From Lonicera japonica (taxonomy: Eukaryota > Streptophyta > Magnoliopsida > Dipsacales > Caprifoliaceae): a DNA stretch of 64,000 bases. The position numbers and the translations under genes are program-made. Below are positions 32,604 through 42,724 of this stretch, in pieces. The notes under the pieces are model-generated. The model had not been told where the DNA came from. It saw nothing but the letters and a program-made list of their open reading frames with translations, and made no database searches. The stretch is from assembly GCA_021464415.1 (NCBI GenBank), contig CM038469.1, forward strand, positions 16,718,501 to 16,782,500, written 5' to 3'. Within the stretch, counting starts at the first letter, position 1, and every line of letters starts with the position of its first letter.

Positions 32604-34588
32604 TCAATAGGTTCCAGATGTCATAAAACCAAGTGGTTGAGTCCCCATTTTTTCATTCTCTACCTCAAGGGCCATGCAGTGTGCTGGTCTTGATCTTCTT
32701 TGTACGGTAAGAGTTATTTCTTCCATCCCCTCCGGGATATCAATTATAGATGCCAGGGTTGCTAGTGCATCAGCAAAACTGTTTTGTGACCTGGGGACAT
32801 AGTAGAACTCCGAATGCTCAAATCTTCCTGCGACATCCTCCAGTCGGGCGAGGTATGATACTAACTTCTCATCTCTGATCTTCCATTCTTTTAGAACTTG
32901 GTGGACTACTAATGCCGAGTCTTCGTACACTTGTATTCTCCTTATACCCCTTTGGAGCGCGATCTCTAGTCCAATTATACATTCTTCATACTCGGCCATA
33001 TTATTGGTGCAGAAGAAGTCTAGACGATATAATACCGGGGAGTGAGTTTGGTCCGGGAAAACTAACAGGATGCCTATCCCATTCCCGTTTCGGTTGGCGG
33101 ACCTGTCAAAATATAATTTCCAGTCTTCATCAATTTTGACATTCATGATAGTTTCATCTGGGAACTCGGCTTCCTCCAACACGTCCCCCAATATTGGATT
33201 GTGGGCTAGGTAGTCAGCTATGATCTTGCCTTTCACTGACTCCTGAATCACGTAAGTGATGTCAAATTCGGAGAGTAAGAATAACCATTTTGCCATACAG
33301 TTTGAGAGAGCCGGTTTCTCGAAGAGGTATTTCAGCGGATCTATTTGTGATGCCAGGATGACCGGGAAAACCAGCATGTAGTGCCGTAGTTTTTGTGTTG
33401 CCCAAACAAGAACTGTGCATGATTTTTCCAATGGCGTGTAGTTTATCTCAAATGGGGACAGTTTCATGCTGATGTAGTAGATGGCATGTTCTTTTCGTGT
33501 ATTGATCGGATGTTGGGCCAGCATGGCCCCTGCAGCCGAATCGATGACGGTTAGGTACAGAATTAGTGGCAGCCCGGTCTGTGGTGGGGCTAATACTGGG
33601 GGGTTTGAGAGGTAGTTTTTGATTCTATCAAAAGCCTCCTGGAACTGATCGTCCCATTCTCCTAGTGAAGACTTCCTCAGGAGTTTGAAGATGGGTTCGC
33701 AAGTCTGCGTGAGTTGAGAGATGAACCTGCTGATGTACTGTAAATTACCCAAAAATTCCCGGACTTCTTTCTCGGTACGAGGCTCGGGCATATCTCGGAT
33801 AGCTCGAACCTTGGCAAGGTCTACCTCGATTCCCTTTTTACTGACGACATAGCCCAGGAGTTTTCCCTTGGTTACCCCGAACACACACTTCTGCGGATTG
33901 AGCTTCATCTGGTACTGGTGGAGTCGGTCAAAAAAGGCCTGTAATGCTAGTACATGGCCTTCCCTTTCCTTTGACTTAATTATCATATCGTCCACATATA
34001 CTTTTACTTCTTTGTGAATCATGTCGTGGAAGATAGCTGTAACGGCCCTCTGATATGTTGCCCCTGCATTCTTTAGCCCGAATGGCATAACGGTGTAGCA
34101 ATATGTTCCCCATGGCGTGATAAACACTGTTTTCTCTTGGTGATCTGGGTGCATCTTAATCTGATTATACCCGGCAAAACTGTCTACGAATGACTTCAAG
34201 GCCTGGTTGGCGGTATTATCCATTATCAAATCAATGTTGGGTAATGGAAAATCGTCTTTTGGGCAAGCTTTATTGAGATCTCGGTAATCTACACACATGC
34301 GGACCTTCCCATTTGCCTTAAAAACGGGCACAATGTTGGCTAACCATGAAGGGTATTTGATCACTCGCAAGAACCCCACACTTAGTTGTTTCATACTTCT
34401 TCTTTTACTTTCAAGGACCATTCAGGCGTAAGTTTTCTCAATCTCTGCTTGACAGGCCTGTACTCCGGCTTGGTGTGTATTTCGTGCATGACTATCTGCA
34501 TGTTTAAACCTGTCATATCAAAATAGGACCAGGCAAAGACAACCATGTACTCATTCAGAGTTTGTGTGAATTTCTCTCTTTGTCTCAC
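32604..34588 (-). pseudogene. Tat element reverse transcriptase, gypsy RNase H and second RNase H
   Basis: In the 605-codon frame, RT motifs include VDYRDLNKACPKDDFPLP, the SGYNQI-like SFAGYNQI, VMPFGLKNAGATYQR and the catalytic YVDD at residues 142-145. The gypsy RNase H follows (SPFEINYTPLEKSC, then ALSNCMAKW). A second RNase H after about residue 445 keeps the acid set: LYFD, NNMAEYEE, VYEDSALVV and NSFADALATLAS. A duplicated RNase H is diagnostic of the Tat/Ogre lineage. The N-terminal codons lie in another frame (34588-34391), with a frameshift near 34400. Another frameshift near 32610 and a stop near 32478 separate it from integrase. Confidence 0.9.
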
Positions 34589-35028
34589 TTAGACTTGCCC
34601 CAATACGAACTTCCTTCCTTTCCTCTTCCGTCCCGAGATTAAGCACAAGAGAGTCTCCCTCCTCACTTTGTATACGATGTTCTTCCCGTTCAGGGTATTC
34701 ATTTAGTTTTTCTATTTCCATATAGGCAATTACAGAATCAAAACTAACAGGATACCGTAAAATAGAATCTTCTTCATTAATAACAGTGTTTACCGGTACA
34801 AGTTTGAAAAGTAAATCTAGAAGAGACTCCTCCTTAGCCCTACCCTTACTCTTATCTCTTACCCTTACAATTTCACTCTTTCCCCCCTTTTCCTGGTAAT
34901 CTGGATCAACGTGTATTAAGTGTACAGGGTCGTCTCTTGGCTCATCATCCTCTAAAGCCAAGACGTCGAAGAGATCTCCGATTATTTCTTCCTCTTCATT
35001 TTCCTCGTCTTCATTCTCTTCTCTCGGC
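34551..35028 (-). pseudogene. Tat protease-RT spacer, acidic
   Basis: An open frame beginning with an EENEDEENEEEE acidic run and continuing to LGTEEERKEVRIG, the usual lead-in to Tat RT. Its upstream border is the nested CRM-like element, which ends at 35029, so part of the spacer was displaced. Confidence 0.6.
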
Positions 35029-35037
35029 TGATACGAC

Positions 35038-35904
35038 CTACGGTGAAATCGCTCGAAACCCGCAAACACAACGAATTGGTTGTACACAAATCACCCACTT
35101 TTCGACAAAATTAATCCTTGAATGCCTCTTCGAAGCTTGATATCTTCCATGCCAATAGAACAAGTACTTCGAATATTTACGATGCTTGAAATTCCTTGCC
35201 TTTCGAAACTCATCAAACTTCTTGCTATGCAATAATTCAATTTTTCTCAATTTGTTGAAAAAGTTAACTTGTTGGTAATTCGGATGAATATCAAACTTAT
35301 CAACGCCAATGAAATCGATATGCTCAATTTCAATAATCTTCAAATATAATCCTTCAACTTGAATATCTTCTTTTTTCTCGGTAATGACGTCGCTCGTGTC
35401 AACAGCTATCTTTGGAGCTTCATGCATGATGTTTTGTAGTAGAATGATATCTTCTTGCCGTACTTCTTCATCTTCTTTTACTTGCACACTTGGAACTATA
35501 ATTAATTCCAACGATTCAAATTGTAGATCACTCTCTTCGTCCTCTAATGATGGCTTAAAATTAGATTCTAGTTCATTCTTTGATAGTGGCTTGGATATGG
35601 CTTCCTTCTCCTCCTCTTTACATTGATTTAATGCATAAAGGGTTGCATTCGGACTTGACTCTATGCTTCCCATCATGTTGAATTCAATTCCCGGATCCCA
35701 ATCATCTTCAACCCTATTTTTTCTAGGATGAATTATCCTTCTCCCATTAGGATCATTATGTGATAGCTTGACTTGTCTCTTCTCAACTTGATCTAGATTT
35801 TTACAAACTGTTGCCAACCGCTTATGAAGTGGATCAAATTCCTCTCTAAAGACCTTTCTCACCTCAGCAAGGAAAGCCTCGGTAATGAATTTTGAATCAT
35901 CCAT
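35038..35904 (-). CDS. ORF of the nested CRM-like element; gag-like N-terminus
   Basis: The ATG at 35904 is chosen because it starts MDDSKFITEAFLAEVRK; a longer upstream frame reaches 36078 but reads leader sequence. The N-terminal 60 residues (REEFDPLHKRL, then DQVEKRQVK) look like the start of a short chromovirus gag with a coiled-coil tendency. The rest is acidic and novel to me, ending with an aromatic and basic FYWHGRYQASKRHSRINF segment and running into the 3' LTR stub. About 289 codons are open without a stop, so it could still encode a protein. It has no zinc knuckle, protease or RT. Confidence 0.5.
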   Translation of the reverse strand: MDDSKFITEAFLAEVRKVFREEFDPLHKRLATVCKNLDQVEKRQVKLSHNDPNGRRIIHPRKNRVEDDWDPGIEFNMMGSIESSPNATLYALNQCKEEEKEAISKPLSKNELESNFKPSLEDEESDLQFESLELIIVPSVQVKEDEEVRQEDIILLQNIMHEAPKIAVDTSDVITEKKEDIQVEGLYLKIIEIEHIDFIGVDKFDIHPNYQQVNFFNKLRKIELLHSKKFDEFRKARNFKHRKYSKYLFYWHGRYQASKRHSRINFVEKWVICVQPIRCVCGFRAISP

Positions 35905-36234
35905 AACTTTAAATTGCAAATCACACACCTTTTTTTTTTTTGCTGGTGCTATCGTAAAACTGCTATAACTTTTGATTTCACCGTTGGATCGGGCTGATTT
36001 TCGGATATGTTGTTCGGAACGAAAAATTACTATAAGAGCGCGGAAAATCAGGACGATCCGAGGTCGTTTCGATAGCAAAAACCCATAATTTTCGACAGCC
36101 AGCGGGATTTTTTTTTTTTTTAAAAAAAAACAAATCTTATCTTAACTTAATTTTTTTTTCTTTTTAAATTGAATTGAATCTCTAACAAGAACAAGAAATA
36201 AAAAGATAGAAAAAACCTGAATGTAGAAGCTCTC

Positions 36235-36246
36235 CTCTGATACCAA
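36235..36246 (-). other. Primer-binding site, initiator tRNA-Met type
   Basis: The minus strand reads TGGTATCAGAGG, one base after the LTR end TATCA. Confidence 0.75.
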
Positions 36247-36247
36247 C

Positions 36248-36758
36248 TGATACGACCTACGGTGAAATCGCTCGAAACCCGCAAACACAACGAATTGGTT
36301 GTGCGAACCTCGACACAGACACACACGAAAACCGTAGCAAATTAAGAACCTGGACCGTTTCTACAATCAGATTAGGATGGAAACCGAAGACGCCACAACC
36401 GGGTGCGGAATACCGATTGATAAGTCTGGTGAACGCCACGGACAAACCGATAAGTTCAAGTAGTTCGTGAAGAACCAAAGAGGATTAAATCACTCAATCT
36501 TATTATGAATAAAGTCTTAGATAATTAAAATAAAACAATGAACCCCCCTTTAAATAGGGTGTATAAAAAAACTAATCCAAATAGAATAAGGAAAATACTA
36601 TTCTGAACACAATAAGGAAACTACTAATCTAAATCCTAATTGACTAAGGAAAATATTCCTAATTAAATAATGAAAACATTCCTAATTGAATAAGGAAATA
36701 ATTCTTATAATTAAACCTACTTAAAATAAAGCTTCTAATTTATTCTAATGGTCCTCCA
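36248..36758 (-). repeat. 5' LTR of the nested CRM-like element (511 bp)
   Basis: The minus strand begins TGGAGGACCATTAG and ends GGTCGTATCA. The R/U5 half matches 59688-59995 closely, through CCCCCTTTAAATAGGG; the U3 half does not, so the two LTRs belong to related subfamilies with different promoters upstream of TATA. Confidence 0.65.
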
Positions 36759-38126
36759 CAAGTTGATTTGAGCCCATGTAGCCTTGTCCGCGTCCCGATG
36801 GTTAACTTGGTAGAGAAGCTATGTATAACGTTTTCCTTGATATAAAGGTCCTCTTCATAAAAGATTTCCCATCCTGGAAGGTTCTTTCCGTCGTTGTTTC
36901 TCCAAGACTCCTGAAAGCCGCAAAAGGGAAAGTCCTCTCTTTCTTTGACAAAAAATCCATTAAGAGAGCTAAAACACGGATATCAATGCCCTCAACACCT
37001 TTTCTCTTGGTTGTCTTCTTCGGTGTGTTGGTACCCTAACCCTTCTCTTTCATGCCTCATTATAGGTTCTAAGGCCTGAAGTAATCCTGACTGCCCCATT
37101 CGCAGACTGGCTCCAGGTAAGTATTTCATCATTCTCAGCATTTTTGTGATTTTAGTGCTGAGACCGGGGATATTATCAGGGGGAAGGTACTTGATTCTCT
37201 GGGTGGTGAGGGCTTGCACTTGAGGCTCATAAGAAAAGCCTTCCAGCTGTATGCTTTGGCTCCTAATGCCCAAGACGGGTAATTCTAGATCTGCCAAGGT
37301 CCTTTCAGGATCTCCTTGGATGGTGATTATCTTCCATTCGAACGGTATTTTGATCTTCTGATCTAAGGAGGAGGGGAGTGCTCCTACGTCGTATAGCCAT
37401 GCTCTTCCCAACAGGAGGTTAAAACTAGAGGGGATGTCTATGATTTAAAAATCGGCTGAAAAGTTTCTGGGACCGATCATAAGATCAAGCTTCAGAGAGC
37501 CCAAGACGACCCTCCTAGTGTTGTCATAGGCTCTAATGGTTACAGCTGATGGAGAAAGCTCTGAATCTAAGATACCCAGACATCTGGCGGTCTTTAAAGG
37601 GCATACGTTTATGGTTAACCCATTGTCGATGAGGACCTGTGGCAGGATTTTTTCTCGGGTTCGGATAGTAATATGGAGGGCTAGACTATGTTTCTTTTTC
37701 AGTGGAGATAAGTCTTCATCTGAGAATGACAGACTTCTTTGGACGGCAAGTGACCCGATCATGTTTGGCAGTTGTTCTGGCGTGGAATATGGTGATATGA
37801 CGGCCTTATCTATGAGTTTGATGAAGGCGGTCCTGTGAGGTTTGGAGGCAACCAAGAGACACCAAATGGTGATGTGTGCCTGGGTTTTCTTCAACTATTC
37901 CAGTACTCGATCCTCTCTTATTTCTTTAGGAGGAGGTGATTTCTCGACATCCATTGGTGGTGGCTGATATACCCTTCCTGAACGGGTAATTTGCTGTATC
38001 TAAAGGGATGCTGGGTATGATCCCTCTGAGACTTCTGATGACTCTGGTTCTACCGACCAACTGAAAGTCTTGGGGGAGGTCTCTGTCATACAGATTGTCT
38101 CCTTGGGAGGGCCTCGCGGCCTCCAT
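36759..38126 (-). pseudogene. Tat element gag-protease junction and aspartic protease
   Basis: From right to left: a linker with PLDTANYPFRKGISATT (38126-37926), a protease with VLIDNGLTINVCPL at about 37600 (DNG in place of the usual DTG/DSG, as in many Tat proteases), then SFNLLLGRAWLYDVGALPSS. An in-frame TAA near 37445 interrupts FNLLLG upstream, replacing what is usually a Gln codon. After 36992 the reading continues degenerately to the nested element. Confidence 0.7.
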
Positions 38127-38152
38127 AGTTGTTTCTTCTTATCCTGGGTCCA

Positions 38153-39997
38153 TCATATCCCATATTTTTCGGGATTGGTTTTGATTGTAAGTGGTTGTGA
38201 GATCCCTTGATTTGCTTTTCCTAAACCCTGTCCGGGTAGGAAGTTCATTTTAGCCATCCATTGATCAATTATCGGATTGAGGCCTGGGGCAACTTGAGTT
38301 CTTTCTGAGTCATCTCGAATGAGTCCCACGGGATCAAACCTTTCTTTATCAGTGGTCAAAGCGTTAATTCCCACAGGTGGGGCATGGTTGGGAAGGGGGT
38401 TGTTAGTAACATTGGGCCCGCCGGGTGCGGGAATGGTACCAGCCTCGATTAAGTCTTGGATACGATGGCGAAGAGCCAAACAGCGTTCCGTGTCATGGCC
38501 CGCGACTTGATGATACGCACAGTTTTCATTCATTCTCCAGGTACTGGGAACAGGATTCTGTGGGGGGCGTGGGTTGAGTGGAGTGATTAGTTCGGCCTTT
38601 CGGAGTAATTCTAGGCTTTTGACCAAGGTAGTGGGAAGGGTGCAGAAGTTCCTCCTTTTCTTAACCTCGGTGCTCGAAGAGTCTCCTTGTGTGGGCCAAC
38701 TCATCGGAGGTGTTTGTTGTGGTTGCTGAAATGCGTTCTGCTGATAGGGGTATGAGCTTAGTTGGTTTACGGCTGGAGTGGCCGTCTTTCTTCCGGTGTA
38801 TGAGGCTTTCTTGGTGTCTATCTCTGCCTTCTTGGCCAGCTCTTCCTCTACTTGTGAGCCCATGCTTAACAGGGCTTTAAAGTGTGGGAATACATGCTTC
38901 CCCATGCAACTTAATACAGCTATAGTGAAATTCTTCTGTATGATCTCCAACTGCTCTTCTTCATCGGGCCGTTTGGACATTTGGGAGGCCATTTCTCTCC
39001 AGCGTGTAACAAAGTCGCTGAAGCTTTCCTTCTCTCCTTGCTTGGCCATTTCCAGGTGTTTGCGGGTAATTTGACCCGTATTTATTCATGAATTCCTTGA
39101 AGATATCTCCCCAAGTCTTTGTGTGGTGTCTTTCCAGATCAAAAAACCATCTCAGGGTGGCCCCTGTGAGAGTCATGTGAAAGGCTTGAGCTAATTTCGG
39201 CTCTCCACAACCGAACACTTGCATGGATCTGATGTAGGATTGAAGATGGGTTTTATAGGGTGTGGTTCCTGTGAATTTGGTGATGGAAGGGAGCTTGAAT
39301 CCCTAGGGTAATCTTGCTTCTGGGTAGAGGGAGAAAGCATTCATATCTGTGATCTCGTCTTCTCCATTTATTAGAGAAACCCCCTTTTCCAGGACCCTCA
39401 TCTGTTCCTTCAGCTTCTTCATTTATTCACTTTCTCTTGATACTTCGTCGAGTTGTTCCTGAGCTATAACCGATTCTGCATACACGGGCCGGAGTCGGTT
39501 GATGTCTGGGTATTCATTGGGAAGGGTTACGGGGGTCGGGGGTAGAACAGGCCTTGCGGGAACTTGCGGCCATGGTTGGTATTGGGGATCAAAACCTAGT
39601 TGGGGTGGTGGCCAGATGATGGGTGGCTCTTGCTGTTGATAAGTAGGGCCTGAATCTGGGGCCCATTGATTCTGATTGTTGGGATCGGTTTGGACGGCAC
39701 CGACTGTGATGGGGCCTGTTTATGGTGGATTGGTTCCTTGGACTGGGGGAGGTACTTGTGACGACTACCCTTGATTCGGATTCCGATTCGATGGTAGTCC
39801 CTCAAACCCTAGTGGTGCAGTTCGTTCTGCTGACAGCTCTTCTACTCGAATTCGGGTACTCTGTTACTCGGTCGCGAGACTTGCTAGATTCTTGCTAACG
39901 GTCATGAGTAAACGATGCATCTCGGCTAAGGTTGGCTGAACTGCTAATGCCTCGGCAAGCTCTAATTTGTTTCTTGATTCTCACGTCCATCGGCCAT
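38153..39997 (-). pseudogene. Tat element gag
   Basis: An ATG at 39997 begins a degenerate frame rich in Pro and Gln (39950-39480). The capsid-like core follows (LPSITKFTGT, then KLAQAFHMTLTGATLRWF and FKEFMNKYGSNYP), then FSDFVTRWREMASQM and a variant zinc knuckle CAYHQVAGHDTERC (C-x3-H-x4-H-x4-C) near 38500. The C-terminus has FLPGQGLGKANQGI. Gag would assemble the particle and bind RNA. Stops and frameshifts occur at about 39975, 39840, 39420, 39305 and 39050; the 298-codon C-terminal part (39049-38153) is intact. Confidence 0.8.
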
Positions 39998-40740
39998 TGC
40001 GAATGTGCTTGGTCTCACTAATCTTTCGGTATGATCTCGACAGGCCCAACCTTCCAGACTGTCGTTGTTTTACGGCTGTAGACGAAATCACGTGACGAAG
40101 ATGAAGGAAGACCATGATACGACTCGATTTTTGCCAAAAGAACTACTAAAATAAAATTGCCGAGGAAAGACTCGGGTTTTAAAAAGGTGTTTATAAAGTA
40201 AGCCGTAAGGTGGTACATCCCCTACAGCTGTTTGACAAGTGTTTTTAGTCGACTCGATCTTATATGCAGCGCGTGTGTACGAACGGTTTAAGGCTTCAGG
40301 CTCCCTCCTATTTGGCAAGACCTTGCGATATACCCCAAGGGCGGGTACGTGCAAGAATCTTTTGATATACTTCCCGGGCACGTGAGTGTTCTCGTCACTC
40401 AATATACCTCGGGGGCGTACTTGGCCAAGGAAAGTGGAAGTAAATGCTTTCGGTTTACGTTGGTCCAAGCAAGCCAACTCCCTACTCACTTATAATACTT
40501 CCGAGGGTTTGGGGTAAATTCACACTCGTAGAACCAATGCATGATTTTTGAAAGTGCGTGCAAAGTTCGAAAGATTGATTTTACAAATATCATTATCTTT
40601 ATTACGTATTTTTGGAAAACTTTCATTTTTAGAAAAAAATGTTTCTTCTCAATCAATTATTACAAAAAGAAAGTACGGAAAGCAGTAAAAGCAAATATTC
40701 AAAAAAAAAAAAGTCCACATATAAGAGTCTAGTTTTCTAA
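39998..40740 (-). other. Tat 5' leader
   Basis: Lies between primer site and gag. The part at 40290-40490 matches the plus-strand leader fragment at 9830-10080. Its open frames are not conserved between the two copies beyond a short stretch (SRELACLDQ) and are not treated as genes. Confidence 0.6.
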
Positions 40741-40760
40741 TGTCCCCAGCAGAGTCGCCA
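40741..40760 (-). other. Tat primer-binding site, tRNA-Arg type
   Basis: The minus strand reads TGGCGACTCTGCTGGGGACA directly inside the 5' LTR, matching the Tat/Ogre tRNA-Arg primer site. Confidence 0.85.
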
Positions 40761-40761
40761 T

Positions 40762-42303
40762 TGTGAGAATCCGTAAATGCGACCCCCGGGTCTCATTCCC
40801 GTTGTTGGGCGTCTGAAACGTCGGAAAGGATTTCGTCACTCCATTTGCTTCTTTGTGTTGATAATTTAATATCGGGTGTCCCTATATCCTATTTCTAGAT
40901 ACAAGAGGGTTTCTTTCAGAGTCACCAGTACGTTTTACGAGAAAACGGACAAAAAGGGTCGTGTAAGAGGAAAGGCTACAAATAAGCCTTTCTTTAAACG
41001 TTTGTCTACGAAACCAGGATTCTATAGGGTTCGAAAACTATGTTGCGGATTGGGAAGGTGTTAAGCACCCATTCCGCCCTTTCGGTCTCTAGTGGTCTTA
41101 TATGTTTATTTTTATGTTGAAAAACTTGGATGCTTTTACTGACAGTCTACTACTTTCCAAATGAAAAACCCGAATTTTTTTCGGAAAAGAGGGGAAAGGG
41201 ATAAAAACCTTTGTGTTCCTGGATCCAATGTTTTGTTTCTGAAAGATGTAAATACAAGTGACAAAAACTGTTATATTTCAGAGAGAGTTTCCCGTATTAT
41301 TTCTCAGATAATGACGGTTTTCTCGGGTTTTAATTTATTTTTGGAAAAGTTCGGATCTTCTATCTGGACTAATTTAATATGGAATTAGAACTCTTGAGGG
41401 GAGTTCTACCAAACATATCACAGTCTATGAAAGAGATAGGATATACCGGGTTGTTAATTCCTCTAAGTAAGTTTTACCGGTCCGGGTTTTGAAAACAGAA
41501 TTTTGTCCGGATGATAATGCACTTACTCTTCTGGTTTTGTAAATAATTTTATCAGGGTCCTTTGTTTTGAAACAGTAGATTATTTGTAACTTGGCAATAA
41601 GTTTATTCAAATAAAACTTGGACAAAACAACAGAAGTAAAACAAGTACACAGATATCCAATGTTAAATACTAGAAGAGACTTTCTTTACCTTCCCGACGA
41701 GAATAATAATAAGAAAGAAAATATAATATGGCAGAGAGATCTCTAGCGATAATAATCTTTTCCTTCTTTAGATATTTTCGAGAATTCGATTCCAGAAGCG
41801 GGACACGTCGAGTATCGAGAATAGATTCGATAATTCTTCAGAAATAAAACGATAATAGAAAATACTTGATAGAAGAACAAAAAATTAGATTTAAAACTTA
41901 GAATTCTCTAGATCCCAGTTGCTGTCTCTAACCCTTGGGGGGGTGTTGACCTATTTATAGTGGTGGGAAGAGTATGTCGCGCAACACTTCTCCAAAAAGG
42001 GCATGTGTCGCGCGACAATGTGTACCATGTCGCGCGACAAACGGCTGAAGTGATGTTTCTGACAGACTGATGTGTCAGAGAGTGGATGGTCTAGTGTCAA
42101 AAGTGATTGTCGCGCGACACAAAAGAGATTGTCGCTCGACATACTCGTTTGTCGTGCCACAATTCCCCTTAAAAATAGGTTTGTTTGGCCAACAAAACCT
42201 TTCGGGGCAGTTTCCGGTGTTCGGGTGGGTTTCGGACTCCAAAAACAGTACTTATCGAAGGTCGTTAGGGTTCTTGCGGGGGTCACGGATCGAGGTGTCT
42301 ACA
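40762..42303 (-). repeat. 5' LTR of the Tat element
   Basis: The minus strand begins TGTAGACACCTCGATCC and ends CGGATTCTCACA. TATA box on the minus strand (plus-strand TATTTATA at 41952-41959). It aligns with 15450-16975. Confidence 0.85.
41976..42160. promoter_or_regulatory. Six TGTCGCGCGACA-type palindromes upstream of the 5' LTR TATA box
   Basis: Cores at 41976 (GTCGCGCAAC), 42007, 42029, 42109, 42131 (GTCGCTCGAC) and 42151 (GTCGTGCCAC). Positions correspond one to one with the 3' LTR set; which copies are intact differs slightly. Confidence 0.85.
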
Positions 42304-42724
42304 GTTTTAGGTAAGATTCGCCCCAGTTTTTCTTTTTTCCCCAATACCTTTCAAAGACCTTAATATTTTAAGTTAATTCTTGATTTATCCAAAATGCAGG
42401 TGTTGATATTGAGCAAAGCTAGAAGACTCCACAATCCATTATTGACAAAGAAAGGAACCAAACTTGGCTGAGGTAAGGCCAACATTTTTCAACTAAAAAT
42501 CATTCTAATTTAATCCAATATTCTTTCGATCTATTTAAAGTTTTATACTCATGTTATGATATTACCTTTTGTTTTACTTTAATCAATTTGTTTTAATTGC
42601 ACTATTTTGTCCCCCTTTTATACATTCTATAAAAAAATTGTTACTGTAGCTACTCCTACCAAGTTCTTTTGGCTCCAAATTAGTTAGCTTTTGAAGTAAT
42701 TTGGAGCCTCGAGGATGTTATAAA
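42304..42724 (+). other. Host-like DNA between two elements, with a possible exon
   Basis: AAAATGCAG at about 42395-42403 followed by an exon-like stretch to GGCTGAG|GTAAGG near 42475 could be an internal exon with AG and GT borders (about 72 bases). One frame gives a basic SKARRLHNPLLTKKGTK stretch. No protein family is recognised. The sequence probably continued from 15449 before the Tat element arrived. Confidence 0.3.

Larger units (their letters stand above)
35029..36758 (-). mobile_element. Small non-autonomous CRM-like LTR element nested in the Tat element
   Basis: Minus-strand order: 5' LTR (36758 to 36248), initiator-tRNA-Met primer site (36246-36235), leader, one long ORF, and a 3' LTR reduced to about 55 bp (35029-35083) that repeats the terminal 55 bp of the 5' LTR with its GTAGGTCGTATCA end. 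The same LTR end occurs at 59688. No pol is present. It sits between Tat protease and RT coding regions. Flanks TCGGC and CAAGT do not match, so no target duplication survives. Confidence 0.7.
15450..42303 (-). mobile_element. Giant Tat/Ogre-lineage LTR retrotransposon with antisense genes and two nested elements
   Basis: Matching LTRs (1526 and 1542 bp, minus-strand ends TGTAGACACC and CGGATTCTCACA) bound 26.9 kb. A tRNA-Arg-type primer site adjoins the right LTR, so the 5' end is at the right. Going left come leader, gag, protease, RT with gypsy RNase H plus a second RNase H (a Tat hallmark), integrase, then two plus-strand genes (DUF7745-like and plant-mobile-domain), a 62-bp tandem repeat and the 3' LTR. 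Flanks read GTTGT at 15445-15449 and GTTTT at 42304-42308, a possible 5-bp target duplication with one change. Without the nested elements (21176-28154 and 35029-36758) it is about 18 kb, within the Ogre size range. All coding parts carry stops or frameshifts, so this copy is dead. Confidence 0.8.

Noticed and set aside
35384..35626. Ser-rich plus-strand ORF
   Set aside because: Antisense shadow of the acidic minus-strand ORF of the small CRM-like element.
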